A DNA stretch of 64,000 nucleotides from Polaromonas sp. JS666 (GTDB lineage Bacteria; Pseudomonadota; Gammaproteobacteria; Burkholderiales; Burkholderiaceae_C), in contig NZ_FNHX01000002.1 of the NCBI RefSeq assembly GCF_900103405.1, positions 686,496 through 750,495 of the forward strand, read 5' to 3'. Position 1 is the stretch's first letter, and every line of letters begins with the position of its first letter. A program made the position numbers and the translations under genes. This document shows, in pieces, positions 63,676 to 64,000 of this stretch. A model generated the notes under the pieces. It was not told where the DNA came from. It searched no databases and worked only from the letters and a program-made list of their open reading frames with translations.

Positions 63676-64000
63676 ATGGCTGTTCCACTTTCTTCCAGAC
63701 CCATCCGCTTCATCAGGCGGGGCGAAGTTGTTTCCGTCAGCAATGTACCACCCGGCCGCACCCTGCTGGACTTGCTGCGCGAGGACCTGGCCTGCACCGG
63801 CACCAAGGAAGGCTGCGGCGAGGGCGACTGCGGCGCCTGCACCGTGGTGCTGGGCGAGGCGGCCGGCGGGCAGGTCCAGTACCGCGCCATCAACAGCTGC
63901 ATTCGGCTGGCGCATTCGGTGGACGGCATGGCCTTGTGGACCGTGGAGGACCTGGCGCAAGACGGCGCCCTGCATCCGGCCCAGCAAGCCATGGTGAATG
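63676..64000 (+). CDS. xdhA: Xanthine dehydrogenase small subunit (partial, N-terminal)
   Basis: About 108 residues before the right edge. The N-terminus MAVPLSSRPIRFIRRGEVV leads into a plant-type 2Fe-2S domain: TLLDLLREDLACTGTKEGCGEGDCGACTVVLG, with the four-Cys pattern C-x4-C-x2-C. Then INSCIRLAHSVDGMALWTVEDLA begins the second 2Fe-2S domain. This is the small subunit of a molybdenum hydroxylase, most likely XdhA, that oxidises hypoxanthine and xanthine. The rest, including FAD domain and large subunit, is outside the window. The purine genes to the left support the call. Confidence 0.9.
   Translation, partial: MAVPLSSRPIRFIRRGEVVSVSNVPPGRTLLDLLREDLACTGTKEGCGEGDCGACTVVLGEAAGGQVQYRAINSCIRLAHSVDGMALWTVEDLAQDGALHPAQQAMVN

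Overview
The window looks like a chromosomal segment of a high-GC betaproteobacterium, most likely a member of the Comamonadaceae (Polaromonas/Variovorax/Rhodoferax type). This is judged from the GC-rich codon use, the housekeeping genes (murB, yajQ, plsY, prfB with its programmed frameshift, pepN, fbp, apaH, rhlE, queD/queE) and one GC-rich palindromic intergenic repeat of a style common in that family. No phage, complete insertion sequence, rRNA or CRISPR array was seen. One tRNA gene (Thr, anticodon CGT) is present.

Layout. (1) 1-13.9 kb: housekeeping genes, including cell wall (murB), phospholipid (plsY), an acyl-CoA ligase and an alpha/beta hydrolase starting head to head, release factor 2, aminopeptidase N and fructose bisphosphatase, closing with tRNA-Thr. 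(2) 14.0-25.4 kb: a 13-gene minus-strand catabolic cluster behind a divergent LysR regulator. It holds two AroE-type dehydrogenases, a divergent type II dehydroquinase, a QuiC-type 3-dehydroshikimate dehydratase/HPPD fusion, a Gfo/Idh/MocA dehydrogenase and a four-part polar-amino-acid-type ABC importer. It also holds a CoA branch (CaiB/BaiF transferase, MaoC hydratase, VOC protein, ketopantoate-reductase-like enzyme). The predicted core is quinate/shikimate to protocatechuate. (3) 25.5-30.9 kb: two closely similar LysR paralogues placed tail to tail, then a plus-strand set of an orphan LivK-like binding protein, an enoyl-CoA hydratase and an acyl-CoA dehydrogenase. (4) 30.9-32.6 kb: a decayed patch with a frameshifted remnant of a type I secretion ABC transporter, an unknown lipoprotein, and a small membrane-protein gene between 21-bp direct repeats. 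(5) 32.8-37.7 kb: a two-partner secretion locus (TpsB, TpsA) followed by two small secreted FecR-like proteins. (6) 37.8-50.5 kb: mixed household genes (substrate-binding protein, CorC-type protein, ApaH, BrkB/YihY, RhlE, zinc metallopeptidase, lipoprotein, hydratase, Pcp, OCD family, UspA). (7) 50.5-64 kb: dcd, guaD, queuosine genes, a tautomerase, then a purine-centred group: adenine/adenosine deaminase, a BMP-type nucleoside ABC importer, a LysR regulator and divergent xdhA.

The most distinctive region is 14-31 kb. Transport, regulation and dehydrogenation/dehydration of a shikimate-like carbocycle sit with acyl-CoA chemistry under two sister LysR proteins with similar candidate half-sites. 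This suggests a combined route for an alicyclic or aromatic acid, or a conjugate, that goes beyond plain quinate use. That is an inference from gene content; no substrate can be read from the sequence. The TPS locus with paired secreted FecR-like proteins next to a dead type I secretion gene is the second region to look at.
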